A stretch of DNA of 57,056 nucleotides from Salinivibrio proteolyticus (lineage in GTDB: Bacteria; Pseudomonadota; Gammaproteobacteria; Enterobacterales; Vibrionaceae), in the NCBI RefSeq assembly GCF_001996165.1, contig NZ_MUFP01000003.1, positions 117,532 to 174,587 of the forward strand. Direction: 5' to 3'. Below, piece by piece: positions 10,163-19,059 of the stretch (positions are counted from its first letter, which is position 1; each line of letters opens with the position of its first letter). The notes beneath the pieces were generated by a model. That model did no database searches and was not told where the DNA came from. It saw nothing but the letters and a program-made list of their open reading frames with translations. Position numbers and translations under genes: made by a program.

Positions 10163-11125
10163 TTAAAACAGCTTTTCTGCTACTTCGTACAAATCTTGGC
10201 GGAATGGACGTTTCATGTTTTCAATAGCGTCGATGATGTCGTGATGCACCATTTTATCGTTCTGAATACCCACACAACGGCCACCTTCACCTTGCTGGAG
10301 AAGATCGACGGCATATGCACCCATGCGGGATGCCAAAATACGGTCAAAGGCACCCGGTTGGCCGCCACGTTGGATATGGCCCAAGATGGTTGCTCGGGTC
10401 TCGCGGCCGGTTTCGGTCTCGATAAACTTCGCCAGTTCGTTTACGTCGGTCATCAATTCTGTGATAGCGACAATGGCGTGTTTCTTACCCTTGTAGATCC
10501 CTTCTTTGATTTTCGACAGTAGTTTGTCTTTATCCAAACCAGTCTCTGGGGTAATGATGTATTCGCAGCCACCCGCAACGGATGCCATCAAGGTGAGGTC
10601 ACCACAATGGCGGCCCATCACTTCGACAATCGAGATACGTTGGTGAGAGGATGAGGTATCGCGCAGACGGTCAATCGCATCGATAACGGTGTTCAAGGCG
10701 GTCATGTAACCGATGGTGTAGTCAGTACCCGCTACATCGTTGTCAATGGTGCCGGGTAGGCCGATACAAGGATAGCCCATTTCAGTAAGCTTCTTGGCGC
10801 CCATGAATGAGCCGTCGCCGCCAATTACCACCAGTGCATCAATACCGTGCATCTTGAGGTTTTGGATCGCTTGTTCACGTACTTTCTCGTCCGCGAACTC
10901 AGGGAAGCGGGCTGAGCCTAAAAACGTACCGCCGCGGTTAATTACGTCGGAAACACTGGTGCGGTTAAGACGCTCAATTCGGTTTTGGTGTAAACCGAGA
11001 AAGCCATCATAGATGCCGTAAACTTCGAGTCCTTCGGTGAGTGCGCTACGTACCACTCCACGAATCGCTGCATTCATGCCCGGCGCATCGCCGCCACTGG
11101 TCAAAACACCAATTTTTCTAACCAT
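10163..11125 (-). CDS. pfkA: 6-phosphofructokinase I
   Basis: This is the ATP-dependent phosphofructokinase of glycolysis. The 320 residues match E. coli PfkA. Motifs are [15 protein letters not shown] (ATP site), [28 protein letters not shown] with the catalytic Asp, MGRHCGDLT, and GHIQRGG near the effector site. ATG 11125 is chosen over the longer frame because GAGGG precedes it and [12 protein letters not shown] matches the family start. It lies downstream of fieF and cpxP, the same arrangement as E. coli cpxP-fieF-pfkA. Confidence 0.97.
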   Translation of the reverse strand: MVRKIGVLTSGGDAPGMNAAIRGVVRSALTEGLEVYGIYDGFLGLHQNRIERLNRTSVSDVINRGGTFLGSARFPEFADEKVREQAIQNLKMHGIDALVVIGGDGSFMGAKKLTEMGYPCIGLPGTIDNDVAGTDYTIGYMTALNTVIDAIDRLRDTSSSHQRISIVEVMGRHCGDLTLMASVAGGCEYIITPETGLDKDKLLSKIKEGIYKGKKHAIVAITELMTDVNELAKFIETETGRETRATILGHIQRGGQPGAFDRILASRMGAYAVDLLQQGEGGRCVGIQNDKMVHHDIIDAIENMKRPFRQDLYEVAEKLF

Positions 11126-11279
11126 GGTTACCCTCTGACTTTTGGTCACTTATTTCGCGCCGATTGCGGTAATGGCAACCTACTTGCCCCAGTGTACCCG
11201 CAATGACTATTGCTTAAACTGTAATTTTCCTACTTCTGTAATAGTATTACAATTACTGTCGCTAAAAAGTTGATACATG

Positions 11280-12206
11280 TCAGCCCAGTGGGCTTTTGTT
11301 CACCGCCGATGACGAGAATTGTGCGCGCTCTTTGTCCACCACGGACACGGGATCTTGGTGGATCATGATGTCCGCGCCGGGAAATGCAATGAGCAACCGG
11401 TCTTCCACTTCATCGGCAATCGTATGTGCATCTACTAAGGGTAGCTCGTCATCCAGCTCAATGTGCAGTTGGATAAACGTTGTCATCCCAGCTTGGCGTG
11501 TACGCAGCTGGTGGATCCCCCGCACACCCGCAACAGAGCTTGAAAGCACGGCGATGCGTTCCTGATCATCAAGCGGAATTTGCCGGTCGAGTAACGACTG
11601 GACTGCCTCGTAGGCCATTTTGATTGCTTGCCACAAAATAAAGCCACTGATCCCAATCGCGAACCAGGCGTCGGCTTGTGTCCATCCATACCAACTGAGG
11701 ACCAGTGCAACAATGATCGCCACATTCATCAGCAAATCTGACTGATAGTGCAGCGCATCGGCACGAATCGCGGGGCTCGCGGTTTTACGAATTACCCACT
11801 TTTGAAACAGCACCAACCCCAAAGTCACGAGCGTTGCCCCCACACTCACAGCGACCCCGAGTTCAGGGGCTGCAATGGGTACAGGCTTGAACAAACGTTC
11901 AAGCCCACTGAGCAGCAAAAATGAGGCCGAACCGACAATAAAGGTTGATTGGGCTAAGGCGGCCAATGACTCAGCCTTACCATGGCCAAAGCTGTGTTCA
12001 TTGTCAGCCGGTTGCACGGCATAACGCACCACGACTAAATTGGTTAATGAGGCGAGCAAGTCGAGTAGTGAGTCCACGAAGGAGGCGAGCACACTGACCG
12101 AGCCAGTCAGCCACCAAGCAATCAGCTTGGCGATCAGCAATAGGGTGGCTACGCAGGTTGCGGCCCAAGCAGCGGCCTCAACCCAGAAGGCATACTTTTT
12201 TGTCAT
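11280..12206 (-). CDS. fieF: Cation-efflux pump FieF (cation diffusion facilitator)
   Basis: This inner-membrane proton antiporter exports Fe(II) and Zn(II). The protein has 308 residues, six predicted membrane helices (about 12-215) and a cytoplasmic C-terminal domain (about 215-290). The transport-site residues are visible: two Asp in TM2 (FVDSLLDLLAS) and His plus Asp in TM5 (ALHYQSDLLMN). HSFGHGKAESLAAL is the conserved loop between TM3 and TM4. The C-terminal domain ends in a His/Asp-containing segment (IMIHQDPVS). The position between cpxP and pfkA is the same as in E. coli. Confidence 0.94.
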   Translation of the reverse strand: MTKKYAFWVEAAAWAATCVATLLLIAKLIAWWLTGSVSVLASFVDSLLDLLASLTNLVVVRYAVQPADNEHSFGHGKAESLAALAQSTFIVGSASFLLLSGLERLFKPVPIAAPELGVAVSVGATLVTLGLVLFQKWVIRKTASPAIRADALHYQSDLLMNVAIIVALVLSWYGWTQADAWFAIGISGFILWQAIKMAYEAVQSLLDRQIPLDDQERIAVLSSSVAGVRGIHQLRTRQAGMTTFIQLHIELDDELPLVDAHTIADEVEDRLLIAFPGADIMIHQDPVSVVDKERAQFSSSAVNKSPLG

Positions 12207-12282
12207 ACCGAGGGCAGCAGGTTAATCAAGTCTGCCCTCAGTATATATCTCATTCACAGCAAACGTATGACACGGCGCAGGT

Positions 12283-12720
12283 TTAACGTGAACAATCGCC
12301 TTTTTTACCGTGATGACGATGATGCCCTTTGCCTTGTTTGTCATGCTTTTTATGCATGGCGTCAAAGAACGCGGTTTGCTGCTCTGGGGTGAGCACCTGC
12401 ATCATCGCGTGTTGATGACGCGCATGGGCCACGCGGCGTTCAATATTCGGCTGTGGATTAGCCGACAATAAATCACGCACTGCCTGCTCATCAAAGGTGT
12501 CTTGGGTCAGTAAGGTTTTCATCTTTGCTTGAAAGTCGCCGCGTGCCTGCTGGCGTTGAGTGCGATACTCATCACGCAGTGCTTGGAATTGATTCTGTTG
12601 AGCCTCGGTTAAGTTCAGATCACGCCACATCCCGCGGTCCATACTATCGCCAAAGTGGGGAGCGGCGAGGGTGGGCAGGGCAATGGCGGCTATTGCTAGG
12701 CCGATCGTGAAACGTTTCAT
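12283..12720 (-). CDS. cpxP: Periplasmic Spy/CpxP-family stress chaperone (CpxP)
   Basis: The 145-residue protein has a signal peptide (about 1-19, cleavage near ALPTLAA). The alpha-helical domain has two LTxxQ motifs (NLTEAQQNQ and VLTPEQQTA), the hallmark of CpxP and Spy. CpxP damps the CpxA sensor in the periplasm and is degraded with misfolded proteins. The last 20 residues are very rich in His and Lys (HHRHHGKKGD) with a lone Cys, so metal binding is possible. It is divergent from cpxRA, and the shared intergenic region holds GTAAA-N5-GTAAA, the CpxR box, which strongly supports the Cpx assignment over Spy. Confidence 0.88.
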   Translation of the reverse strand: MKRFTIGLAIAAIALPTLAAPHFGDSMDRGMWRDLNLTEAQQNQFQALRDEYRTQRQQARGDFQAKMKTLLTQDTFDEQAVRDLLSANPQPNIERRVAHARHQHAMMQVLTPEQQTAFFDAMHKKHDKQGKGHHRHHGKKGDCSR

Positions 12721-12770
12721 GATTTTTCTCCGGTGGTGAGTGGTTACCTGTTTAGCTTACGGGCTGGGAT

Positions 12771-12805
12771 GTAAAGTCACGTTATTCGGTGTAAAGATGG
12801 GTAAA
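12771..12805. promoter_or_regulatory. CpxR binding sites between cpxP and cpxR
   Basis: GTAAAGATGGGTAAA at 12791-12805 is an exact GTAAA-N5-GTAAA CpxR box. Twenty bases upstream, GTAAAGTCACGTTAT (12771-12785) is a second, degenerate copy; the 20-bp step is about two helical turns, placing both on one DNA face. They sit between divergent cpxP and cpxRA, so they can serve both activation of cpxP and autoregulation of cpxRA. Confidence 0.85.
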
Positions 12806-12875
12806 GTCACTCACCCGCGGGCGTAGCTATGATAGAACTACGGCTAATTGATAATGGGCAGAGAGTCTGATTGCC

Positions 12876-13571
12876 ATGCAAGAGGTTTTGATCATCGATG
12901 ATGATACCGCACTGACGGATTTGCTCAGTGAGTTGCTCTCACTAGAGGGGTTTTCGGTGCGTTGTGCGGATAATGGCCAAACTGGCCTTGAGATGGCGAG
13001 TGCCTCGCCCCCTGACATTATTCTGCTGGATGTGATGATGCCGGTTTTGAACGGCATGGAGACCTTGCGTCAGCTGCGCGCAACATCCAACGTCGCGATC
13101 TTGATGCTCACGGCGCGAGGAGAAGAAGTAGACCGAGTGATGGGGCTCGAGCTAGGGGCAGATGACTATTTGGCCAAACCCTTTAGCGATCGCGAACTTT
13201 TGGCGCGAATGCGGGCCATTTTGCGCCGAACGCAGGTCGTAAGCGCAGAGTCGGCACCGCCTGAAGATGAGCCGGTACTGGCCCATCATGATGTGCGAGT
13301 GTACCCGCGTCGATTAGAGACGTTGTGCCAAGATAAACCCGTGGCGTTGACCGGTATGGAAACCGAAATGTTGGCCTGTTTGCTTCATCACCCCGGTGAA
13401 GTGGTAAGTAAAGCCTTGTTAAGTGAGCAGGTGCTAGGAAAGCGACTAATGCCCTTTGACCGTGCAGTCGATGTGCATATTTCCAATTTGCGTAAGAAGC
13501 TGCCAGAGCGCCTTGATGGCAAACCTAGGATTAAAACTCTAAGGGGTAAAGGCTATCTATGGGTCGACTAG
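12876..13571 (+). CDS. cpxR: Envelope stress response regulator CpxR
   Basis: This is an OmpR-family response regulator of 231 residues. The receiver domain (about 1-118) has the acidic pocket IIDDD, the phospho-acceptor Asp52 in LLDVMMPVLNG, and Lys about 101 in LAKPFS. The winged-helix domain (about 140-230) contains LTGMETEMLACLLHHPGEVVS, FDRAVDVHISNLRKKL and IKTLRGKGY, typical of OmpR/PhoB effectors. It activates envelope protein-folding factors when phosphorylated by CpxA. The gene overlaps cpxA by 13 bases. CpxR boxes precede it. Confidence 0.95.
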   Translation: MQEVLIIDDDTALTDLLSELLSLEGFSVRCADNGQTGLEMASASPPDIILLDVMMPVLNGMETLRQLRATSNVAILMLTARGEEVDRVMGLELGADDYLAKPFSDRELLARMRAILRRTQVVSAESAPPEDEPVLAHHDVRVYPRRLETLCQDKPVALTGMETEMLACLLHHPGEVVSKALLSEQVLGKRLMPFDRAVDVHISNLRKKLPERLDGKPRIKTLRGKGYLWVD

Positions 13572-14959
13572 GTCTCTGGCGTCGCCAGCTCGCCGAGCGC
13601 TGGTCACGGATGCCCTTTCTCGGAAGCTTATATGGTCGGGTTTTTATCATTTTCTGGCTGACGCTGCTGGCGGTGTTGGCGGCGGTTATCTGGGCTCAGC
13701 GAGAGGATCCGCGTAGCCTGCATGCCATTCCCTCGCCGGAAAAAGCCCGTATCCAAGCCCAACTGGACCAATTGGTGGCGATCGCACAACAGCGTGATAT
13801 CCCGATTGCTGTGATGGTTGCGCGTCAGAATCAACATCGCGGTCATCGTCGCACGCCCTATAAGTTGTATTGGGTGCCTGATAGCGCGACATTAGGATCT
13901 TTGCCACGCGAATTACGCCATTTTATATCGCAAACCACCGACACCGACGCGCCGATGCAGCGCCTTTATCACCGCAATATGTTAGCTGGCCCTTTCCCAG
14001 TCACTACCGCGCATGAAGCTGGAACCTTTTATCATGCTCGGCGTTGGCAACCTAAACTGCCGTTTGTGCTTAAAATTTTGGAAAAACCACAGCACTTATT
14101 AGTGGTGACCATGTTGGTCAGTACCCCTTTATTGCTGTGGTTGGCGTATACCTTGACGCGTCCCGCGCGGCGGTTTCAAACCGCGAGTCAGCGGGTCGCC
14201 AAGGGGCAATTGGTGATTGACCCTACCCTTGAGCAAGGCCCCAAAGAGTTTCGCGACGCAGGTCGAGGCTTTAACCAAATGGTGACTGCGCTTAATCAGA
14301 TGGTGACTGGGCAGCAACAACTGGTGTCAGATATTTCCCATGAGTTGCGCTCACCTCTGACGCGATTACAAATGGCACGCGCCTTGGCTGCGCGTGAATT
14401 GGGCGATAGCGAGGTATTAGCGCGGATTGAACGGGAAGCGAGCCAATTGGAAGCCTTGATCAGCGAGCTACTCACCTTGTCACGACTGCAATCGCAAGGA
14501 CACCTTGAACGCGAATCCATCAGTGCTCAAGTACTCTGGCAATCGGTCGTTGACGATGCCCAATTTGAAGCGGGGCAGCAAGGTAAACAGATCGAGGCGA
14601 CTCCCTTTCCTGATGTCGCATTAACCGTCAATGTGCGCTTAGCCCGCAGTGCGCTCGACAATGTGCTGCGTAATGCGATTCGCTACGCCAATAAACATGT
14701 CTGCCTATCGGTCACGAGCGAGCAAGCGGGGTTAAATATTGAGATTCAGGACGATGGCCCCGGCGTCCCTGAGACCATGCTGACTGATATTTTCCGCCCC
14801 TTTTATCGCGTGTCTGCCGCGCGAGACCGTCAATCGGGCGGTACTGGGCTGGGGCTGGCGATTACCGCACAAGCCGTACAGCAGCATGGTGGCCAAGTCA
14901 GTGCCGCGAACCATCCACAAGGTGGACTCGTGGTGAGCTTGCAATGGCCGAGTGGTTAA
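13559..14959 (+). CDS. cpxA: Envelope stress sensor histidine kinase CpxA
   Basis: This inner-membrane sensor kinase has 466 residues: TM1 about 27-46, a periplasmic sensor region about 47-178, and TM2 about 179-200 with VVTMLVSTPLLLWLAY, nearly identical to E. coli. Then come a HAMP linker, a dimerisation domain with phospho-acceptor His261 in SDISHELRSPLTRLQ, and the ATPase domain with N box VLRNAIRYAN, DDGPGVP, FRPFYR and GGTGLGLAI. The true start could be a little downstream, because E. coli CpxA begins close to IGSL (here LGSLYGR, residue 21). It phosphorylates and dephosphorylates CpxR. Confidence 0.94.
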   Translation: MGRLGLWRRQLAERWSRMPFLGSLYGRVFIIFWLTLLAVLAAVIWAQREDPRSLHAIPSPEKARIQAQLDQLVAIAQQRDIPIAVMVARQNQHRGHRRTPYKLYWVPDSATLGSLPRELRHFISQTTDTDAPMQRLYHRNMLAGPFPVTTAHEAGTFYHARRWQPKLPFVLKILEKPQHLLVVTMLVSTPLLLWLAYTLTRPARRFQTASQRVAKGQLVIDPTLEQGPKEFRDAGRGFNQMVTALNQMVTGQQQLVSDISHELRSPLTRLQMARALAARELGDSEVLARIEREASQLEALISELLTLSRLQSQGHLERESISAQVLWQSVVDDAQFEAGQQGKQIEATPFPDVALTVNVRLARSALDNVLRNAIRYANKHVCLSVTSEQAGLNIEIQDDGPGVPETMLTDIFRPFYRVSAARDRQSGGTGLGLAITAQAVQQHGGQVSAANHPQGGLVVSLQWPSG

Positions 14960-15022
14960 TATTGCGCAATCTACCAGCGGTTGCGACAATACCTGCCTTG
15001 CTTACTTTGGTAATGAACTCTC

Positions 15023-15487
15023 ATGTTTGATATAGCGCTTTACGAGCCTGAAATTGCCCCTAATACGGGGAATATCATTCGTCTTTGTGCCAACTGTGGT
15101 GCGAACTTGCATTTGATTGAGCCGCTTGGCTTTGATCTAGAAGAAAAGAAAGTCCGTCGTGCGGGACTGGATTATCACGATCTTGCCCGAGTGACACGTC
15201 ATAAAGACTATGCGGCGTTTGCAAACGCGATGGCGGGTCGTCGGATCTTTGCGTGTACCACCAAAGCCACCCAGTTTCATACGGAGGCGACGTTTGCGGA
15301 CGGTGATGTGTTGTTGTTTGGGCCAGAAACGCGCGGCTTGCCTGATGCGTTGATCCAAGCATTACCTGACGCGCAGCGTTTACGCATACCTATGCAGCCA
15401 GAGGCACGTAGCCTTAATCTGTCTAATGCCGTGGCCATTATTGGCTATGAAGCGTGGCGGCAATTAGGTTTTACCGGCGCACAATAA
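15023..15487 (+). CDS. trmL: tRNA (cytidine(34)-2'-O)-methyltransferase
   Basis: This SPOUT-fold, SAM-dependent enzyme methylates the 2'-O of the wobble base in tRNA-Leu isoacceptors. The 154 residues (E. coli 157) begin [26 protein letters not shown]. The knotted SAM-binding region contains [11 protein letters not shown] and the C-terminal [18 protein letters not shown]. In E. coli it follows cysE; here it lies between cpxA and a terminator shared with tpiA. Confidence 0.95.
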   Translation: MFDIALYEPEIAPNTGNIIRLCANCGANLHLIEPLGFDLEEKKVRRAGLDYHDLARVTRHKDYAAFANAMAGRRIFACTTKATQFHTEATFADGDVLLFGPETRGLPDALIQALPDAQRLRIPMQPEARSLNLSNAVAIIGYEAWRQLGFTGAQ

Positions 15488-15514
15488 AAAACGTCCCCAG
15501 ATTGGGGACGTTTT
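15487..15514. terminator. Bidirectional terminator between trmL and tpiA
   Basis: The stem ACGTCCCC / GGGGACGT has a 5-base loop, with an A-run before it and a T-run after. It serves the convergent trmL and tpiA genes. Confidence 0.88.
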
Positions 15515-15537
15515 GTTAGACGTTTAGCGTCAGTCGC

Positions 15538-16305
15538 TTACGCTTTTTTCGCGTCAGCCGCTGCTTTAGCGATAGCGGCAAAGCCCGCTGCGTCAAGCGC
15601 GGCACCGCCAACTAGCGCGCCGTCGATATCCGGCATCGCAAATAACTCTGCAGCATTTCCTGCTTTTACTGAACCGCCGTACTGAATCACAACCTTGCTT
15701 GCGACGTCTTCGCTGTAAGACGCAATGTGCTTACGAATGGCCGCGTGGATTTCTTGAGCCTGTTCTGCAGTGGCTGCTTTACCAGTACCGATCGCCCAAA
15801 TAGGTTCATAGGCAATGATCGCACCGTTCAGCGCTTCAACACCTTGTGATTGGATCACTGCGTCAAGCTGACGTGCACAGACAGCAAGGGTTTCGCCCGC
15901 TTCGTTTTGCGCTTCGGACTCACCGATACAAAGTACTGGCGTGAGGCCATTTTCTTTCAAGAAAGCGAATTTCTGCGCGACAAATTCGTCAGATTCTTGG
16001 TGATATTCACGACGCTCTGAGTGGCCGATAATAATATGGGTTGCACCAAAGTCTTTCAGCATCTCTGCAGAGATATCACCGGTGAATGCGCCGCTGTTGT
16101 GTGTGTCGACGTTTTGCGCACCAAGCTTAATAGCGCTATCTGCCAGCAGTTGCTCGGCTTGTGCCAAATACATGACCGGTGGCGCGACAGCAACGTCCAC
16201 ACCTTCCACGCCTTTAAGTTCAGCGTTCAGGCCGTTAAGCAGTTCAGTGACCATGGCTTTGCTGCCATTGAGTTTCCAGTTACCCATTACCAATGGACGG
16301 CGCAT
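15538..16305 (-). CDS. tpiA: Triosephosphate isomerase
   Basis: TpiA interconverts glyceraldehyde 3-phosphate and dihydroxyacetone phosphate. The 255 residues match E. coli. Catalytic residues are visible: Lys in MGNWKLNG, His in IIIGHSERR, and Glu in [11 protein letters not shown]. The phosphate loop IQYGGSV is also present, and the C-terminus is rich in Ala and Lys. The ATG at 16305 is chosen because GGAGG lies 7 bases upstream and [11 protein letters not shown] matches the family; the frame is open for 58 more codons but those have no TIM similarity. Confidence 0.97.
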   Translation of the reverse strand: MRRPLVMGNWKLNGSKAMVTELLNGLNAELKGVEGVDVAVAPPVMYLAQAEQLLADSAIKLGAQNVDTHNSGAFTGDISAEMLKDFGATHIIIGHSERREYHQESDEFVAQKFAFLKENGLTPVLCIGESEAQNEAGETLAVCARQLDAVIQSQGVEALNGAIIAYEPIWAIGTGKAATAEQAQEIHAAIRKHIASYSEDVASKVVIQYGGSVKAGNAAELFAMPDIDGALVGGAALDAAGFAAIAKAAADAKKA

Positions 16306-16565
16306 AGGAATTCCTCCGCGGTTTAGTTGATTTGAAGTCAAAAGATGTAAAGAAGGTAGTCTATTGTAGCGCGGCCTTCTCTGTTTAAAATCATAGAATG
16401 GCGAGAATGCCTTCGTTTTTACGCGTTTTATTGACAAAAGTGAACCGCTAAGTAGTAAATTTTCATCATTTTGTGGCACGTCTGGCCAGTGAACTGTGAT
16501 GGTCTCGCTAGAGTGGTGATGAAAAATCCGGCACCATAGCCTTTCTTAATGACAAGGAGCGTGTG

Positions 16566-16925
16566 ATGCCACATTTAATCATGGAATACACAGAATCGGT
16601 TTCTGAACGAGTAAACATTGATCAGGTGGTGGAGGCCTTGCATCAAGCTGCCATCGCCAGTGAGGTGTTTGAGCCGGCGGCGCTAAAGTCGCGAGCCGTG
16701 CCTTGCGGCGTATGGCGGGTTGGAGAACAAGCCGACCGTGGTGATTTTATTCATGTTGAATTTCGCTTGCTCGATGGGCGAACTGTGGCGCAAAAGCAAG
16801 CCATTAGCCAAGCGCTGGTTGACGTGTTATCCCGCCATGCTAGTCACGTGAGCAGTTTGACGGTTGAAATTCGTGATATGGAAACCAAAAGCTACAGCAA
16901 GCGGGTCGCGTCAGCGGTGGTTTGA
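16566..16925 (+). CDS. 5-carboxymethyl-2-hydroxymuconate isomerase family protein
   Basis: This small protein of about 119 residues resembles the trimeric CHMI/HpaF isomerases of the tautomerase superfamily. These use an N-terminal proline as base, so the start must leave Pro next to Met. ATG 16566 (MPHLIMEYTES) does this and has AAGGAG at good spacing, whereas the GTG at 16563 would add an extra Met. Family segments include FIHVEFRLLDGR and LTVEIRDMETKSYSKR. In aromatic degraders the gene sits in a homoprotocatechuate cluster; here it is alone between tpiA and DUF3135, so its real substrate is unknown. Confidence 0.8.
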   Translation: MPHLIMEYTESVSERVNIDQVVEALHQAAIASEVFEPAALKSRAVPCGVWRVGEQADRGDFIHVEFRLLDGRTVAQKQAISQALVDVLSRHASHVSSLTVEIRDMETKSYSKRVASAVV

Positions 16926-16976
16926 CCGATGATAAAGCGGTAACGGGTGGATGCTCCACCCGAGCCGGTTTGGACG

Positions 16977-17318
16977 TTATTCGCCAGCGCGTGCGCTTTG
17001 TCGTGCGGCTTGGCCGACGCGAAAGTCCATGATCTCAGCGTTGTGGCTACGTAGCGATTCGGGTGATTCAAAGGCGGTGGCAAAGCGTGAGTATTGCTTT
17101 GACAGCGCTTGAAATAACATCACATTCACGTGCAGTGGGTTTTTACCATGTTCTATCACGCGGTTGATGTGGCTTAGCATGGCGTGGAGCTGTGGTTGCG
17201 TGGCATGTGAGGCATTGGCAATCACTTCTTCACTCATCTTGAGGCGCAAAGCTTCTAAAGCTTTTGGATCGGACTGGGCCAAAGCGGCCAGTTCATCAAA
17301 AGAAGGTAGCGTCTTCAT
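16977..17318 (-). CDS. DUF3135 domain-containing protein
   Basis: This is a conserved hypothetical of 113 residues with no signal peptide or membrane segment. It begins MKTLPSFDELAALAQSDP, is mostly helical and charged, and contains LHAMLSHINRVIEHGKNPLHVNVMLF. I recognise it as the DUF3135 family common in Vibrio and relatives; function unknown. The start is certain, with a strong AAGGAG 6 bases upstream. It stands alone, convergent with the CHMI-like gene. Confidence 0.75.
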   Translation of the reverse strand: MKTLPSFDELAALAQSDPKALEALRLKMSEEVIANASHATQPQLHAMLSHINRVIEHGKNPLHVNVMLFQALSKQYSRFATAFESPESLRSHNAEIMDFRVGQAARQSARAGE

Positions 17319-17556
17319 AAGTTACTCCTTTGTACGCCGTCGGTCAGATGACCGCATTACCAAGGCGTATGAATAACTATGAGTCGGGGGCGTGGGGGGA
17401 TCAAATTCAGGGTGTCTGAGCCACTTGGCGCTCTGAACGGGAAAGCAGACTGTGGCACAAACAATTCCCTGAAAAATGACCGCTTTTTAGTGCTTATTTT
17501 TAACCATAAAAATACAACGGGTTACCGTATGCACCCCAGCAAAGAGGCGCAACGAC

Positions 17557-18300
17557 TTACCAATAGTGCTCGGTGGTAATATTACCGGGCTTACGGCGTA
17601 GGTTTTTGCTTAATCCTTTGCCTTCCAAAATACTCTTCACTTCTTTGACCATAGCCGGGTTCCCGCACAGCATCACTTGGCTATGTTCGGGCTGAAGCGG
17701 CAGCCCAACCACACGCTCGAGCAAGCCATCTTCCAACGCATGGGTGATTCGTCCAGAAAGAGCGCCCGCGGTGGGCTCGCGACTCACGAACGGTTGGACG
17801 ACTAACTGATCGGGGTATTTTTCTTGCAGTGCGTTGATGCGCGCTTGATAGGTCAGATCCGCCGCGAATCTTACCGCATGCACCAAGATAACCTTTCTAA
17901 ACCGCGACCAAACATCCCCTTGCTCCATAATCGACAGATAAGGACCAATGGCGGTACCGGTGGCGAGCATCCACAAGTGTTGGCCTTGCGGTACTTCATC
18001 CAAGGTAAAGTAGCCCGCGGTATCTTTGGTGATCATCACGGTTTCACCCGGCTCTAGCGCATGCAGTCGCGGCGACATCAATCCATCGGCGACACGCGTG
18101 GCATAGACTTCGTGATACTTACTTTGAGGAGGGTTTACAAATGAGTAGGCACGTTGAATGAGTTTACCGTCGATCTCCATCCCCAGTTTTGTAAACTGGC
18201 CGGCGGTAAAGGGTTCAATAGGGGCGGATAACACCAGGCTGAAGAGATCCTTCGTCCAATGTTGGTTCTCCACAACTTCAGCCTTGATCCAAGTGGCCAT
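17557..18300 (-). CDS. fpr: Ferredoxin/flavodoxin--NADP+ reductase
   Basis: The 247-residue FAD enzyme moves electrons between NADPH and ferredoxin or flavodoxin. The FAD-binding barrel has RAYSFVNPP, the NADP domain has MLATGTAIGPYLS, and the CGNPAMV motif follows. The C-terminus ends in EHYW, matching the E. coli ending and typical of the bacterial class with an aromatic terminal residue. AGGAGGT precedes the ATG. It starts 9 bases after the stop of a regulator gene on the same strand, so the two form a pair, and the regulator may control fpr. Confidence 0.94.
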   Translation of the reverse strand: MATWIKAEVVENQHWTKDLFSLVLSAPIEPFTAGQFTKLGMEIDGKLIQRAYSFVNPPQSKYHEVYATRVADGLMSPRLHALEPGETVMITKDTAGYFTLDEVPQGQHLWMLATGTAIGPYLSIMEQGDVWSRFRKVILVHAVRFAADLTYQARINALQEKYPDQLVVQPFVSREPTAGALSGRITHALEDGLLERVVGLPLQPEHSQVMLCGNPAMVKEVKSILEGKGLSKNLRRKPGNITTEHYW

Positions 18301-18309
18301 ATTACCTCC

Positions 18310-18975
18310 TCACGTCTTTTCTCCGATTCGATATGTACAGCGACGTTGCCCGGACACGATGTGCTCTTCGCGCTCGATACGGTAAGCGTTACCTAAAAGG
18401 CGTTGAAATAACTGTATTTCTGAACGGCAAAGCGCCGGACACGTTTTGGCTGCGTGGCAGATAGGGCAGTGATGTTCAATCAATATGTAGTCGGCGCCAT
18501 CCTGTTGGAGCTCGGCCATATACCCCTCGCTCTCTCTAAGATACGCCAAGGTTTGCAATTTAGCCTCTAAATTATCGCAATCTTTTAGTGCATCTTGATA
18601 TTGCGCAAGGGTTCGCGCTTCTCGTTGCGCGATTACTTTTTCGACGCCTTGTTCGCCAAACACGTCTTGGACGGAGTCAATCAAGGTGATCGACAGATCG
18701 TTATGACTATCTGCAAAACGGCTATGACCACTGGCGGTGAGCGACCAGTGGCGGGTGGGGCGGCCAACTTTGGCGCGCACATCTTCGAAATCAACCAGCC
18801 CGTCTCGCTCAAGGCTCTGTAAGTGTTGGCGCACGCCCATCGTGGTCATCCCCAGCGATTGCGCGAGGGTTTTTGCGCTGACACTGCCTTCTCGTTTAAG
18901 GGTATCGAGAATGCGATCGGTAGACTTGATGGTAGTGATAGTGATTACCCCAATACGCTGCCCAGCAGCACACAA
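18310..18975 (-). CDS. HTH regulator with a four-cysteine motif (SufR-like), partner of fpr
   Basis: From a TTG start the protein has 221 residues. Residues about 17-85 are a winged helix (STDRILDTLKREG, LAQSLGMTTMGVRQHL, GRPTRHWSLTASG) of the ArsR/DeoR type seen in SufR-like proteins. The C-terminal part has Cys at about 170, 173, 179 and 183 (C-x2-C-x5-C-x3-C), suitable for an iron-sulfur cluster or metal. It is followed by fpr after 9 bases, so redox or Fe-S control of fpr is a reasonable inference. No ATG or GTG is available before the HTH: TTG 18975 or an ATT at 18954 are the only candidates, so the start is uncertain. Confidence 0.72.
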   Translation of the reverse strand: MCAAGQRIGVITITTIKSTDRILDTLKREGSVSAKTLAQSLGMTTMGVRQHLQSLERDGLVDFEDVRAKVGRPTRHWSLTASGHSRFADSHNDLSITLIDSVQDVFGEQGVEKVIAQREARTLAQYQDALKDCDNLEAKLQTLAYLRESEGYMAELQQDGADYILIEHHCPICHAAKTCPALCRSEIQLFQRLLGNAYRIEREEHIVSGQRRCTYRIGEKT

Positions 18976-19059
18976 CTAAATAAAGCAAAGTGTTTATAAA
19001 AGGGTAATCGAAATCAATCCACTTGACCAGTCAGGACAGCACATTGGCTGCCCGCTGAT

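Noticed and set aside
16306-16479. 58-codon upstream extension of tpiA
   Set aside because: It has no TIM similarity, an AT-rich promoter-like composition, and a strong ribosome site at the internal ATG.
17379-17579. A 66-codon frame between DUF3135 and fpr
   Set aside because: It has no family resemblance and runs into the 3' end of fpr on the other strand; the ribosome site is poor.
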